Shown in pieces: positions 48,446 to 60,710 of a stretch of DNA of 64,000 nucleotides. Every line of letters begins with the position of its first letter. Position 1 is the stretch's first letter. Origin of the DNA: Portulaca oleracea (Eukaryota > Streptophyta > Magnoliopsida > Caryophyllales > Portulacaceae). Made by a program: the position numbers and the translations under genes. The stretch is taken from assembly GCA_029582165.1 (NCBI GenBank), contig CM055869.1:58663518-58727517 (forward strand), given 5' to 3'. Below the pieces are notes generated by a model. The model saw only the letters and a list, made by a program, of their open reading frames with translations. It searched no databases and was not told where the DNA came from.

Positions 48446-51400
48446 ATGTATACACTGGAATCCCTAGATTCGTTGCTTATTGCTGCTAGTCGAGCTTGTC
48501 TTACTCCCATTGCTATCTTCATCCAGATCCAGGTTTGAATCGAGCTCATTCGTTCGTTTTTCAGTTTTTCCGTAGTGTAACTGCCGTTTTTTGTCGGTTT
48601 TTAGGGTTTTGTTTTTCTGGGGTTTTGTGGTTTAATTGTGGGAGGTTACGGAATGTCAGCTTAATTAATGTCGGTTTTAATTTCGTGGTTTTTAGTGGGA
48701 TTTGTGTGGTGAATTAGCTGGAAATTTGGTTAATTATTGATATGGTTAGTCGAATTCTGAAATTTTGTTGGTTCTGGATTAGTAATTGGCTAGTTTTTGC
48801 TTGGGTCTAAAATGGGCATTGAAATTTTTGGTAGAAGTTCATGTTTGAGACAGATTTTTTTTTTTTGAAACAATAATACTCCGTCGATTACATATTAATT
48901 GTCATAATTTTGACGGTATCCAATGTCACTCCTTGAACGATAATTTCTTGCATAATATGTGATTGACTATTGTAATATTATACTTTTATGATAGTATTTT
49001 TCGTTACGAATTTAATGGTGGTAATTTTATATACCAACTCATTGTATGTATATATATTGAGAAGTTTATGGTCAAAAATTTTAAAATTTGAGTACACGAT
49101 TTCTAAAGACCACAATTAATATGGAACGGAAGGAGTAATAATTTGTGGGTCATGCTTGGTTGCTCATTTCACCGGAATTATAATTGGATTATGACATTAT
49201 GTAGAAACTTTGTTCATTATATGAGTTGAAGATTTTCAGGCTTGCAAATCTTGACAGAAAAGTTGAAATTTTGGGTCTATGTATACTTGTATACTCGTGG
49301 GTTCTGAAATTTTTATTCAGCAGGGAAATTTCTGCTCAATTTTTGATAAGATGATATGAAAGAAGCAATTGCTCATTTCATATCAGAAAAAAAAGAAAGA
49401 AATCCTGCTCAATTTTACCAGTCAAACAGTTTGAGTTTTCAAAATCATATTTTTAAGCTTTCATTGGTTTTGAGCCAAAGTTAGAATCATATCAACTCTG
49501 GATCTCTCAGACGTGATTGCCGAGATTTCTGTTGCTGAATTAATTAATTTGGAAAATCAATAGGAGGGATATAATCCTGTCTAGGGTTGACCGATTTCTC
49601 ATGAATTATGCACATAATCTATTTTAACTATAAAATTTGGTTTTCAATGATTCTAGTATATGATACCCAAAATTAAAATAGGTTATTTCCAGTCTGTATG
49701 CTTCATGAAGTTCAGTGATTTACCATGGTTAATTGATCAATCAGATGTTTCGGACGACAACCCTTCAAAATTTCCACCATAACTCTAGGAACTAGCATGT
49801 ATTTTTCTGAATTCCTGGGTTTTTGTTTCATTTTATTGAAACTCGCTATTATGTGGTCAAGTTAGGCTTGTTCCGTGGTCCTGAACATATGTTTAGGTAA
49901 CATGTGAGGATGTGTGTGTCCTGGATATAATATAATGGGATCAATATTTGTGGCGCTTTTATTTATCTTGGCATTTGTATTTCCGAGTAATTTTTGTCAC
50001 TTTCTGAGAGTTTTTTCTTGTCACGAGTTTTAAAATCTTAAATAGTGATGTTTATTGAGGTAAGACTGCCTATATTTATATTTCACATTGGGAGTTGCTG
50101 AGTTTATCGTATGGTATATGTTAATCCCGTTGTTTGTGATGCAGGGATGTATGATCTGTCTAGTTCTCGCTCTTGGGTGGGCGCTCGCTGCCTATGTTAG
50201 GTACTATGACTTGCAAACCGACGCAGATATTCTTGGGTTTTCACTCTTCACGGGGTTCCCAAATTCTAACTCGGTAAATTTTCTTCAGGAATAGGGAGAC
50301 CAAGCATATGGAACAAGAGATGAGACGTGGCAATAGCTTTGCATTCCTTTATCATGACATAAACGAGCTCGAACACTCTAACCAAGTCAAGTTACCAAGG
50401 GTCACGGTTGTTATGCCTCTAAAAGGATTTGGAGAACACAACTTGCATAATTGGAGGACTCAGGTGAGACGCGGAGATGATACTTATGATTCATATTGTC
50501 CAAAAGCCGAAGTCATATTGACCCTTTTGATGAACTAGGAAGTTTGCTTCCCAAATTTGTTCTTCGTGGATGATTATTCGTCGCATTGGTTTTTTGTTAG
50601 TTTTTTATCTTTCCCCACCAAAACTGGTTCTTCATCTGAGTTCTACAAATATGCAATTTGAAATTGGTGATTCTTGTTCCAATGTTCCATGTTTCTCTTG
50701 CTCATTCGTCGAAGCCTGTCGTAGTGACCTGTTTCACGGTATTAGCAGGCATTGTTATTTGATATATGCCAGAAAGTTGGGTTCATATGATGTCTTTATA
50801 ATTGGTTTTCTTTCAAGCTTTTACGAGCATGCAGTTTGATGAGGGTTCACAGATATAAATATGGTTGATTGCAGATTACGTCTCTTTATGGCGGCCCCGT
50901 AGAGTTTCTTTTTGTAGTGGAAAGTACAGATGATCCGGCATACCACGCTGTTTCTCAGCTAATAAGGGACTTTCAGGTACTCTCCTAGTCTCAAATATAC
51001 AACATGTTTTGTCTTTTAGGTGCTCCAGTGAGGTTTAAGAGTTCCTTTTGGTAGCGAAGTCTGAAATAGCTTTGTTTGTAAATACGACATGGAAAACTTA
51101 GGGACTTTGGTTTGTTTTAGTGATAGAGGATTTTGCTGTTGATTATGGGCTTTCTATACGCCATTTAAAGAAGAAGATATTTCCAACGCTTGTCACTACG
51201 TTTTTGTGTTTTAAACTTATGATCACATTGGTGGAATAATGACCTTATGCTACTTACTTTCATCATTCATTTCTCTTTGGATTTGTAGTTTTTTAATCCA
51301 TCATTTTTCGATCGTAACTAATTTATATGGGCAACATGGCAGGATGATATCGATGCCAAAATTGTAGTAGCTGGATATTCAACTACTTGCAGTCAGAAGA

Positions 51401-54400
51401 TTCACAATCAGTTGGTAAGTAATTTTATACAATTTCCTTTACACTTGAATATGTGTTATTTCATACATCATATTCTATTCATGTATACTTGAAACTTACC
51501 CGTTTTTGTAAATTACTTTCACTTTTCATTAAATATGCCTGGGATTAATCCAGCCTGTGGTAAATATGAAACAAAAGTTTTTAAAATGCGAAAATCCTGC
51601 AGAATTTTGTACAAGGCTCTGTTTGTTAATGTTTTCGTAGCTCATGATTCTTGTCACTTACAATTTGAATAGCTGCAAACTTTCGGTAATGCAGTTGATG
51701 GTAGAATACACGTTTGTAATTTTTTTTTGTTTATTTTCCGATTTTAAAATCAGGTTGGAGCAGAAAATATGCATAAAGATAGCAAGTATATACTGTTTCT
51801 AGACGACGACGTTAGGCTACATCCAGGAACAATAGGGGCTCTCACTGCTGAAATGGAAAAAAGACCTGAGGTACAGTCATTTTAACCCTCATAGTTTTTT
51901 TTTTTTTTGTTTTTTGGTCTGACATATACTTTTTTCTTAGAGTTGGCTGACTTTATTTTCGCTGAAATTATCTGCAGATATTTATACAAACGGGCTACCC
52001 ACTTGATCTGCCTTCTGGGAGCTTAGGAAGCTATTGCATATATGAATATCATATGGTACATATTACATACTATTCCGAAATAAATGTTCTGAGGCACATA
52101 CATGATTATCAAATACGGAATATGTATAATCGTTAATTTGCACAAATCATGTGGGATGTGCTACAATAATGTTAATTTCTTGCACTTTATTTGTTTGGGC
52201 GCTCGGAAAATAACAAGACTTTTTGTTTTACAGCCTTGCTCTATGGGGTTTGCTACCGGTGGAAAAACATTCTTCTTATGGGGAGGGTGCATGATGGTAT
52301 GTCGCCTCTAAATTACAAATAATGAAAAATAATAAAATAAAAATAAAATTTATCTTCTTTACCTTATGCCGTTCACTTTCAGATGCATGCAGATGACTTC
52401 AGAAATGACAATTACGGCGTGGTCTCAGGACTTCGAGATGGTGGATATTCCGATGATATGACTCTTGCAGCAATAGCCGGTAAGACAATCTACTGGGAAA
52501 TATCTGAAACTTCTTGACATGTAAAACGATTGTTTTGTACGCCTTTTAAGTCTTAGAAATTTGATTACCCAATGGTCTTGTTTATTTTTTCCGGTTATAT
52601 CTTACAACCAGATGTAGACAGTCTTACCCTAATAGAAGTTTTCATTTGTTGAGAGATTGGGTCCAAGAGACCCACGAAATGAGAACATTTTGCAAGTGAA
52701 AATCTTTCATGAAAAACGTTACATGTTTTTTCTTTCAGTTAGATCTTGGAAATTTATAATTTACAGTAGCCAATGCCTGCCATCTTTTTCAGGGGATCAT
52801 AAGAAACTTATCACATCTCCACCAGTTGCTGTGTTCCCTCATCCTCTTGCAAGTGATCTTAGTTTCTCAAGGTTTGACTTAATCTCTGGACATAATCTTT
52901 GGTTACATCTCAGAAATTTATAATTTACCGTAAAAATCTTAATACCCCTCATTCGCTCGCAGGTATTGGAACTACTTGAGGAAGCAAACGTTTGTTCTCG
53001 AGTCATATGTCTCGAAGGTCAACTGGATCATGAACCGTGCTCTATTTTCTTCCCACTGTTACCTTTCATGGGGTTTTGTGGCGCCATATTTCATGGCTCT
53101 AATCCACGTCGCTGCTGCATTGCGGGTCCATTATAGAATGCACTCACTAGAGGAGGAATATCTTACTTCTAAGGGTAAGCAAATTGTGTTCTTATTCACA
53201 GACTTTTTTCCCCAGCTTATTTTGACTGAACTTATTCTGAAATCATTTGTCTAAACTTATTCTGGATTTACAATGACTTTTTGCGAGAGTGTTTCTACAA
53301 CATATTCTGAAGAAGTTGTGGGCTGAACTTGTTCTAAACTGAACTTGTTCTTCTAAAATTAAGGCAGATTTCTACATTGTGCTTATATTCTTTCTTTAGT
53401 TGACATTCAACACCCTAGAAGTCCTTCTGGAAAACAAGGTGTTGGGCCGTTTTTTTTTTTGTTGTTTTTTTTTGTGGGAGGGGGGTGTAATGTAGAAATG
53501 GTTTTACCCTTGAACCGAAAAATTCAGACAGGCTAGTTCCGGTTGACCCAACATTCTAAAATTGTTCACTACCTAATATATGCTGATGAGCACAATTGTT
53601 TGCAGGATTGTTACTTGTGGCTGGTCTAGCCGTTTGCACTGCTATCGAGCTACTTTCTATGTGGAATTTGACGAGGATCGAAGTCCATCTTTGCAACATG
53701 TTATCCCCCGAAGCACCGCCACTGTCACTTGCAACCTACAATTGGTGTCTTGTGAGTCACTCTTATTTAAACCTCCTCAAACTTCTTCACCCAAAGTTGT
53801 TCTTAGGCATACATGCACTCATATACCTCAGTAGTTTATCGAATAGGGAAGTAAGTTCAAGAAAGAAAAACATGACTCTTGTGTCAAACGGTCTTGTGTG
53901 AGATAGTCTCACCATTAATTTATCGTGACGTATTATGTCAGACGGTCTCACCCTGGAGTTTGTCCATTAATTTATCGTGACGTATTATGTCAGACGGTCT
54001 CACCCTGGACTTTGTGTGATAACAAAACCTTCAAAAGGTCTCTTTGTTTTAGTATCACAAGCTTCATTTCGGTGAGTTACTAATCCGGATTATGTGAATG
54101 TCATGGGCACAGGTGTTTTTGGCGATGCTTGTGGACAACTTTTTGTACCCGGTTTCTGCGTTTCGGTCTTTCTTCTCACAATCCATTAATTGGTCCGGCA
54201 TTAGATATCATTTGAAGAATGGGAAGATATGGAAGGTATACCATTTTTCTCGTTTCATCACTTTGCTGTTATTGTACAACTTCCAGTGTCGGTGGGTCCC
54301 CCTTGTGCGGATACGTGGAGATTCAGATGTAGGCAGTTTTATCTAGCACGTATAATTACTTGCAGATTTCGCAATATCTTAATGAGAGTGTATAGAACCC

Positions 54401-55031
54401 GAGAAAAGCTGACCCAATCCGACCCAAATGACCCATGCTAACCCAACCGGAGTCCCAGACCCGAAAATGGCAGAACTAAGTGACCCAAGATGACCCGATC
54501 CAACCCGATTCAATTTGAAGTTATCTTTTTATCAAAGTCATTCCTTTTCGCTAGAGTTAAGACAAAGCTTGTCGGACTAAAATAAAGCAACGCGAAATCA
54601 ACCCAACCCGAACCCGACCTGACCCCTCCATTCCTTGCCCTAGGCGATGATTTCAGACTGCTGGTTTTGGTTTTGGAAGCTTATCGAACTAGAAACAAAG
54701 CGACAATAAATCAACCCAACCCAGAAAGACCCAACCGACCCGAACTTTGTCCCGGCATCGTGCAACTCGAACCCGACCCAAATGACCCAATTGCCAAGTG
54801 TACACTCTCTTGTCATGTAAGATACTTGTTGCTGTTTTGGTTGAAAAATAAGAGTCGAGATGCATCATTGCAACACAGATCGATCGAGGGAAGGATATCG
54901 GTACAAAGTACACCGACCTCAGCGGAAAGAACTTGTACGGGAGAAAAGGCGCCCCGCCAAAGCTCTCATTCATCAGTTCTCTAGCAAGAACTATTTTGCA
55001 GTGGCAGCAGCCAAAGAAGTACGACGTGTAG
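48446..55031 (+). CDS. GCS: Glucosylceramide synthase (ceramide glucosyltransferase), 14 exons
   Basis: Transfers glucose from UDP-glucose to ceramide in the ER/Golgi membrane, making glucosylceramide, a major plasma-membrane and vacuolar sphingolipid. Exons: 48446-48532, 50145-50200, 50289-50463, 50875-50976, 51343-51414, 51754-51870, 51978-52055, 52234-52296, 52383-52479, 52793-52871, 52963-53174, 53606-53751, 54113-54235, 54879-55031. All junctions are GT-AG and the frame closes at 519 aa, the length I recall for Arabidopsis GCS (At2g19880). An N-terminal membrane anchor is at about 12-48. GT21 motifs: D125/D126 in VESTDDPA, DDD at 181-183 in LFLDDDVRLHP, SDDM near 273-276, and RYWNYLRKQ near 309-317 in place of the animal (Q/R)xxRW. 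C-terminal membrane segments (ALIHVAAAL, LLLVAGLAVCTAIELL, VFLAMLVDNFLYPVSAF) follow. The tail ends PKKYDV. Introns 1 and 13 carry repeats. Confidence 0.96.
48879..49135. mobile_element. Stowaway-type MITE in GCS intron 1
   Basis: CTCCGTCGATTACATATTAA at the left (TA before it) and CAATTAATATGGAACGGAAGGAG followed by TA at the right, plus shared internal blocks (GATAGTATTTTTCGTTACGAA, AACTCATTGTATGTA). Confidence 0.85.
53912..54013. repeat. 52-bp direct duplication in GCS intron 12
   Basis: CCATTAATTTATCGTGACGT...GACGGTCTCACCCTGGA occurs at 53912 and 53964, nearly identical. GACGGTCTCAC-type text is common in plant MITE relics, also near 17243 in hexokinase intron 4. Confidence 0.85.
54380..54800. 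repeat. CCCGACCC-rich repeat remnants in GCS intron 13
   Basis: Repeated AACCCGACC/GACCCAAATGACCCA words occur at 54400-54500, 54590-54640 and 54710-54790, with CTAGA-TTAAGACAAAGC-type duplicates between. Composition matches the 1745-2007 hAT family, but termini are lost. Confidence 0.45.
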
Positions 55032-55987
55032 GAAGAACCTCAGCAGTTAAAATTTTCCAGGTAGCAAGCAAGCAGACTTATTAGCATCAGTCAGTCAGTC
55101 AGTCATTATTCTTTAGGTGAAAAATGCAGACCGCCCATATCGATTTTTCATCATCAATCATCATTCTTCTTCGTCTTCTTCATTGATTGATTCATGCCTC
55201 GGAATCCCTCATTTTTTTCTTCTTCTTTGATCGATTTGATTCTTTAGCTTTGGCTGATTCTTGGTCCTTGTGATTTGTACATTTTTAACATTTCTGTAGC
55301 TATCTGTCTGTCATCTACTTGTCTGTCTGGATTGACATTCCCATGTATCATTGTACAAAGTTTGGGGTGGATTCTATTTTTTCAGGTGTGATTAATGTTT
55401 AGTTTTTCTCTTTATTTACTGTTTCTGCCTGTATGTAAACTGCATGTTTTTTAGTGTAAATATCTGTAAATTTGTGCAAGTTTCAGGTGACAAAGCAGGC
55501 TCTAAATGTGCAAGTAAAAAGGGGAAAAAGAATAATAGTAAGCTAAGCTATTGGACCCTTGGATTTCAATGCATCGCTACTAGATTTACAATTCAATATA
55601 TGATAATTTGGAATACTTTGGATTACTTCAATCTAATATGATAGCATAGATACTACAAGCCAATATATGAGAGTTTGACAACCATAGTCAAATATATTAA
55701 AATTTGGGATTACTATAATACCAATGTTGTGTAAGAAAACAACTCTCCTTTAGTGTCACATAGGAAAACCTAGTAATGGTGTACTTAAATCCAAGTAGTC
55801 AATAGTTCAACTTACTGTGATACAATTCTCAAAATTTGACTTACTATTACCCCAACCCTACCGTTTGGCTTACTACAGTCCAATTTTTCCATTATTATTG
55901 AATGTCCCATGAAACTTGTCAAAATTTATTTGTTGAGTAGAAAAAAGGGGTTTTCTTTTTTCAAATATCAAATAGTATATTAACTAA

Positions 55988-56036
<49 letters not shown>

Positions 56037-57017
56037 TTTTGTTTTTCTGAAGTAGACAAATCTTTAGGGGTGGATTTGGTGGATTAAGTTGGATTTCACT
56101 TGTGATGGATGAGAAGACACATACAAGTGGTTTGAGTTAGTTTACTTGTTTCCTTGTGTGGTTGGGTTTTTTTCCTTTGCCTTTGTTTTGTTGTTTGTAT
56201 TCTTGCTACAAGCCTTCTTGATTTTCTTTCATATTTGTGCCATCCATCCGAAAAAATAGGTTAAGTAGTAGGCCCATGAATAGCAATAACCAAAAACTAT
56301 TGATTGACGTGGTAAAGAGCAAAGGAATATATAAAATCCCACAAAACGGTTTCTAGAGTTGTTCATTCAGTTGATTTCAAAGAAGTCGTATGTTACTCGG
56401 ACCTATACATAAAGCATAAGTTACAGTTAAAGCGGCTAGTAAAAAACCGTGGTTGAAGACTTGATGCTGAGGTGGCAATTCGAACAATCTCATGCAACAA
56501 CTCTCAGTGTGGGTCCTGTTTTTGTGGAGAGATCTAGACGTAAACATCCTTGCATCTTCAAACTATTGAATGCCAAGAAGTTAGAAAATGCATTTCATGA
56601 AATAGAGAAGGTGAAGCCTATTGTACACAAGAAAACATAAGACTAGGATTCCAACTAGTTCTACAACTACTAGTCTACAACAAGTTTTGCTAATGATGTC
56701 AACCAAAATTTATCCGGCCAAAAACCAAACCCCAAAACACCTAAATAAGTTAACCAAAACGAACCCAAAACCGCGCAACAAACTTATTCGTCTTTGCAAG
56801 AAGCTCATTAAACTAAAAATCAAGCGATCAGAAATGGACTCAGACCAAAAGTGACCCAACCATAACCCGAATCCGACTGAATCTTTGACCTAAACATAAT
56901 CCGGCCCAAACAACCCAGTTGCCAGGTCTACCACAGGAAGAACTTGAGAACAATGGACGTGCGAAGCAAAATGCTCATACTCAATTAAGAATCATGAGTT
57001 GGTTGTACCATCGAAAG
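55032..57017. other. Intergenic region downstream of GCS
   Basis: 55032-55640 is likely the GCS 3' UTR and trailer (TCAGTCAGTCAGTCAGTC at about 55087). 55991-56032 is a (CT)n run. 56690-56930 has CCAAAACGAACCCAAAACC/GACCCAACC words and ends CAACCCAGTTGCCAGGTCTA, a likely hAT-family remnant. No gene is seen; small frames here lack recognisable domains. Confidence 0.45.
55991..56032 (+). repeat. (CT)n microsatellite
   Basis: About 21 uninterrupted CT units followed by TTGTTTTTTG. Confidence 0.95.
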
Positions 57018-58902
57018 TTACTGCTCCAGTTCTCCGATGCAGAAATCTTCTATTATGTCAAAGACCCGAGTGCCATGCTGTGGCCTGCCAAACATAGACG
57101 GATATTAAGGTTTCTGAAAGAAGTAAAATGGGCAAGCGGGTAACTACAAATATTCATATTCGTTAAGGTAAGACTATCTGCATCTGAATTGATCCTGCAA
57201 AAATGGGACCCACATAGAATGCCCTACAAGGTTCATCGGAATAGGAATGTGTAGCAACAATAGAGAAGGTACATTACCCAAAAAAGCCTTCAGTTGAATC
57301 ATCTCCAGTATGTGTTAAGATAGCATCACCACCTGGGTGTTCCTCTACATATGGAGTCACATCATAAACCTAGCATCGATCGAGCAATGTTGAAAAGAAA
57401 CGTCAGAGTAAATTTAGATATGTTGTAATGACAAAGGGGCAAACAAAGCTTAAGGATCCGACAAATAAAGCAGTGAATTATCATCAAAGCAAATACATTG
57501 AAGGAGAAAAGGAAACAGTAATGTAACCTTATCTTTGATGATGATCCAACAATCGGTCCGTTTGTTATGCAATGAGACTTCAGCTTTAGTATATCTTCTA
57601 GGAACCTTAAGCACCAAAAAAGAGGAGAAAATGAGTCTTATAGCAATCAACAAAGTGGAAAACTAGTTCCTTTTGGCAAATTGACCACATATCAGAACTT
57701 ATAGCAATCTCAAATCTCAATCCCAATGCACAAGCACAAGCACAAGCACAAGCGTTCTATATCATCCTCATTCCTCGATCAAGAGATATTGTAAGATTGT
57801 CTCACATAAAAGTTTGAAAAAAGAACCCAATACCAATACTGCAAAATCCAGCCAAGGGTGAGGTTCTTGACCCTAAATTTTGCAATCCAGGAGACCAGTT
57901 CCAATAGACCCAAGATTTAGAATTCATTCGCTGCCTAACTACTACTCTATGAAAAACAAGTAGGAGAGGTTTAGTAAAGCATTTTACTTCGGTCACAATC
58001 TAAGTTGAACCACTATGGAGAGTCCAAATCCACAACTCCCCCCTCCCAAAGAACAAGTAAATCCAAGTTTCCAACTTCAATAGTTAGTTGTATATACCAA
58101 CCAGAAGCCTTTGACCATAGTACTCCCTCCGTTCCATATTAATTATCGTCTTTGAAAATTGTGCAGTCAAATTTTAAAAATTTTGACCATAAATTTCTCA
58201 ACAGATACAATGTGTTACTATATAAAATTACCAATATTAGATTTGTAACGAAAAATACTATCATCAAAACATAATATTACAATTGTTAACAACATATTAT
58301 GTAAGAAATTACTGAAGTATCAATCAAAAAGTGAAGTTGGAGACGGTGAAATCAAAATTACGGCAATTAATATGTCACGGAGGGAGTAATAAATGCAGAC
58401 ATTCAATGAATCAATGATGCATGTCTTTCAAATTTCCCATGATTGCAATCAATTGATTGGAGCATAGAATCTCAACATCAACTTATTCCCAACAAAATCC
58501 AAATAGCAGAAACAATGCTTGACAAGCTCTAAAACCCATCTAACTAGAAATTAACCCCAACAAAACCAATCACAAGAACTACCCAGAAATCACTCGAATC
58601 AAAAATCAAAATCAACAACAACAACAATGATAAGATCACAAAGTACCTTAGAATTTGTTTTACTGTTAGCATTGGACTGTCCACTCTTGGGTTGACCTGC
58701 ATTGACCAAATTTCGAACACAAATCCGTAAACCCTAACCCAACCCAGATCATGAAGTTGACAACTCAAAATCGAAATCGAAATTAGCAGAAAGAGAGAAG
58801 GAGAGAGGAGTAACTGGGTTTGGAGAATCGCGGGATGACGAAGAGGAAAGCAAAGAGAACGCCCAGGAGCAATGTGGCAGCCATAGTAATAGAAATCTCC
58901 AT
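57018..58902 (-). CDS. CB5LP: Cytochrome b5-like protein with N-terminal membrane anchor, five exons
   Basis: A small heme electron carrier, probably at the ER or another membrane, handing electrons to oxygenases or desaturases. Minus-strand exons: 58902-58815, 58696-58647, 57605-57528, 57369-57278, 57084-57018. Joined through GT-AG junctions they give 124 aa ending IGELEQ. Residues 7-24 form a transmembrane anchor (AATLLLGVLFAFLFVI). A Ser/Asn/Lys linker spans 27-46. The cytochrome b5 fold covers about 47-122: RRYTKAEVSLHNKRTDCWIII, KDKVYDVTPYVEEHPGG and TEGFFGPQH. The heme ligands should be His83 (HPGG) and His106 (PQH). The membrane anchor is N-terminal rather than C-terminal, as in Arabidopsis CB5LP (At1g60660) and unlike ordinary tail-anchored b5. 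Residue 118 is Cys (DFCIGE) where related proteins have Tyr. Exon 5 lies on a short piece that would be missed without splicing. Confidence 0.92.
58123..58386. mobile_element. Stowaway-type MITE in CB5LP intron 2
   Basis: CTCCCTCCGTTCCATATTAA at the left and CAATTAATATGTCACGGAGGGAG at the right, with TA on both sides (58121-58122, 58387-58388). It lies between exons 58647-58696 and 57528-57605. Confidence 0.9.
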
Positions 58903-59261
58903 TTTCGTCGAATTCAGGAAGCTTTTTGGAAGGATGGATTTGTAATTGAGGAGAGAAAGAAGATGGAGAGATGAATCTGTCCAGCAGAGTGTTCGACGAG
59001 GGGATCTGCGTGATTACTCCAGGAACAAGATGAAGATTTTGTGGGAGGGTTTTTTTGCTTTTCCTTTAATTTTTATTTCACCTACTACGAAGTGAGGCAG
59101 CAACGACGCCGTTTTGCTGAGTAGTGAAATAATAAGAAGCCTATTTTTTTGTTTTTTTTTTCGTTTTTCAATTATATTGGATCAGGCTTCTGGACTGATG
59201 GTATCAGTGCACTGCCCAACGGTAATGTTGTCAACAGTTGTCTAACTAAACAACGGCTCTT

Positions 59262-59614
59262 CTAAGAAAGCAGATCATGTTCGTGGCCAAAAAGATAGTC
59301 AGAAGATTAGAATGGCCAAAAGTGCGAGCAGTTTGAAAGTTGATGATTTTAATGTCTAGATGGATCGTATGACTGGCATTATTGGCGATGATATAGGTGT
59401 ATAATTCCTCGATGATCTACCAAACTGAAGCTATGATCTTTGCTGCGTGATTGAGCTGTGATGGATTTTGGCTTTCGTGAGTGTGAACGTCCTTGCTATG
59501 ATATTTATGTTTAGTTGTATTTGGTTGTTACCTTTTAGAACTGGTTGGTTGCTGTTTTTTGCAGTTTGCTGTACTTTATAAACTTTCATGTCTTTTGGCT
59601 AACAATCGAAAAAA
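59262..59614 (+). mobile_element. 5'-truncated LINE-like insertion with 18-bp target duplication
   Basis: A perfect direct repeat AACTAAACAACGGCTCTT flanks the insert at 59244-59261 and 59615-59632, and the insert ends in an A run. This is target-primed reverse transcription. The 3' end (TTATAAACTTTCATGTCTTTTGGCTAACAATCG then A) resembles that of the LINE at 23927-26517 (TTTAAAGACATTTCATGTCTTTTAAA), so the same or a related family is likely the source. No reading frame is kept. Confidence 0.88.
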
Positions 59615-59749
59615 AACTAAACAACGGCTCTTTTATGCTTCTTTTATTTGTATTCTTTTGGTTTAAACGAAAATTGTGTTCGGTAAATTTAGCGGTTGAA
59701 TTAACATATTAATATAAAGTTTATCAGATATTCTGGTTGACTAAATTTT

Positions 59750-60450
59750 GACAACTCTAATCTAAGCTTAGTAGATTTTACTTCTAACAAAATTTGGCCG
59801 ATCCAAATGCCTGAATTTGTCCGACCCAAGAAAAAAAGAAAAAAATTTGGTTTCGTCCGAATCGGATTTTGACATTGACCGAATTGATCGAATATTCATA
59901 CACAATATTTATCTTTTTTTCTATTGTCCGAACCCGAATTAAGTTTCGTCCAACCTGGTCCAACCAGGAAAAAAAATCTAGTCCGGACATCAATTTCTCG
60001 TTTGAATTTTGACATTGATCGAATTTGACCGAACCGACTTTACCATGATCCAAATTTTTGCTAGCGTCAATAGATTTGGTGCCACTCCTGATGGATTGGA
60101 TTGCTATCAGCATACCAACCATCCAACAATCTAGGATAAATGCAACAATCTTCCTTGACAGCGTTGACAAAATTTTGTCTAACCCAAATATCCAAATTTG
60201 TCGACTTGAAAAAAAAATCTCGGTTTGGTCCGGACCCGATTTTAACTTTGACTGAATTGACCGAATATTCGGACATAATATTTTGGTTTTCCTATTGTCT
60301 AAACCAGGTTTTTGACCCGAATTTAGCTCCGTCTGAATTGTCTGATCCGGGAAAAAAGAGTCAGGATATCAATTTCTCGTCTGCATTTTGACATTTACCA
60401 AATTTGACTGATCTGAATTTACCCAAACCTGTATTTTTGCCCGTGCTATT
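59750..60450. mobile_element. Two adjacent diverged hAT-family (CCGACCC) remnants
   Basis: About 59783-60070 (CAAAATTTGGCCGATCCAAA ... CCAAATTTTTGCTAGCG) and about 60166-60440 (CAAAATTTTGTCTAACCCAA ... CTGTATTTTTGCCCGTGC) align end to end: a TTTTGACATTGACCGAATTG block, CGAATATTC-ACA, TATTGTC-AACC and ATCAATTTCTCGT-TG. They are two copies of the family seen at 1745-2007. Each could be read as short frames, which I do not call genes. Confidence 0.65.
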
Positions 60451-60710
60451 CATCGAGCATCACAGCATCGATGGTTCTGACAAAACCCCAGTTCTATGAT
60501 AGGAAACATTACTTCTTGCTCTGCAGTCCCATAGTAGCATATACTACAAATCGATTCCATAACAGATGAATGCATATACAGAAGTCATGTCTTTAGGTAT
60601 ACATATGCAAGTATAAACATCTATTTCAGAATAAACCTAAACTAAAAGCATACAAGATTGAAGAAAAACATCACCTAAGTGCTCAAAGTGCCCATAATCT
60701 GTAGTAGCAG

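Noticed and set aside
54860..55084. A frame ending ...VASKQTY as the GCS C terminus
   Set aside because: Splicing at 54879 puts the last exon in a different frame that ends PKKYDV and completes the expected 519 aa.
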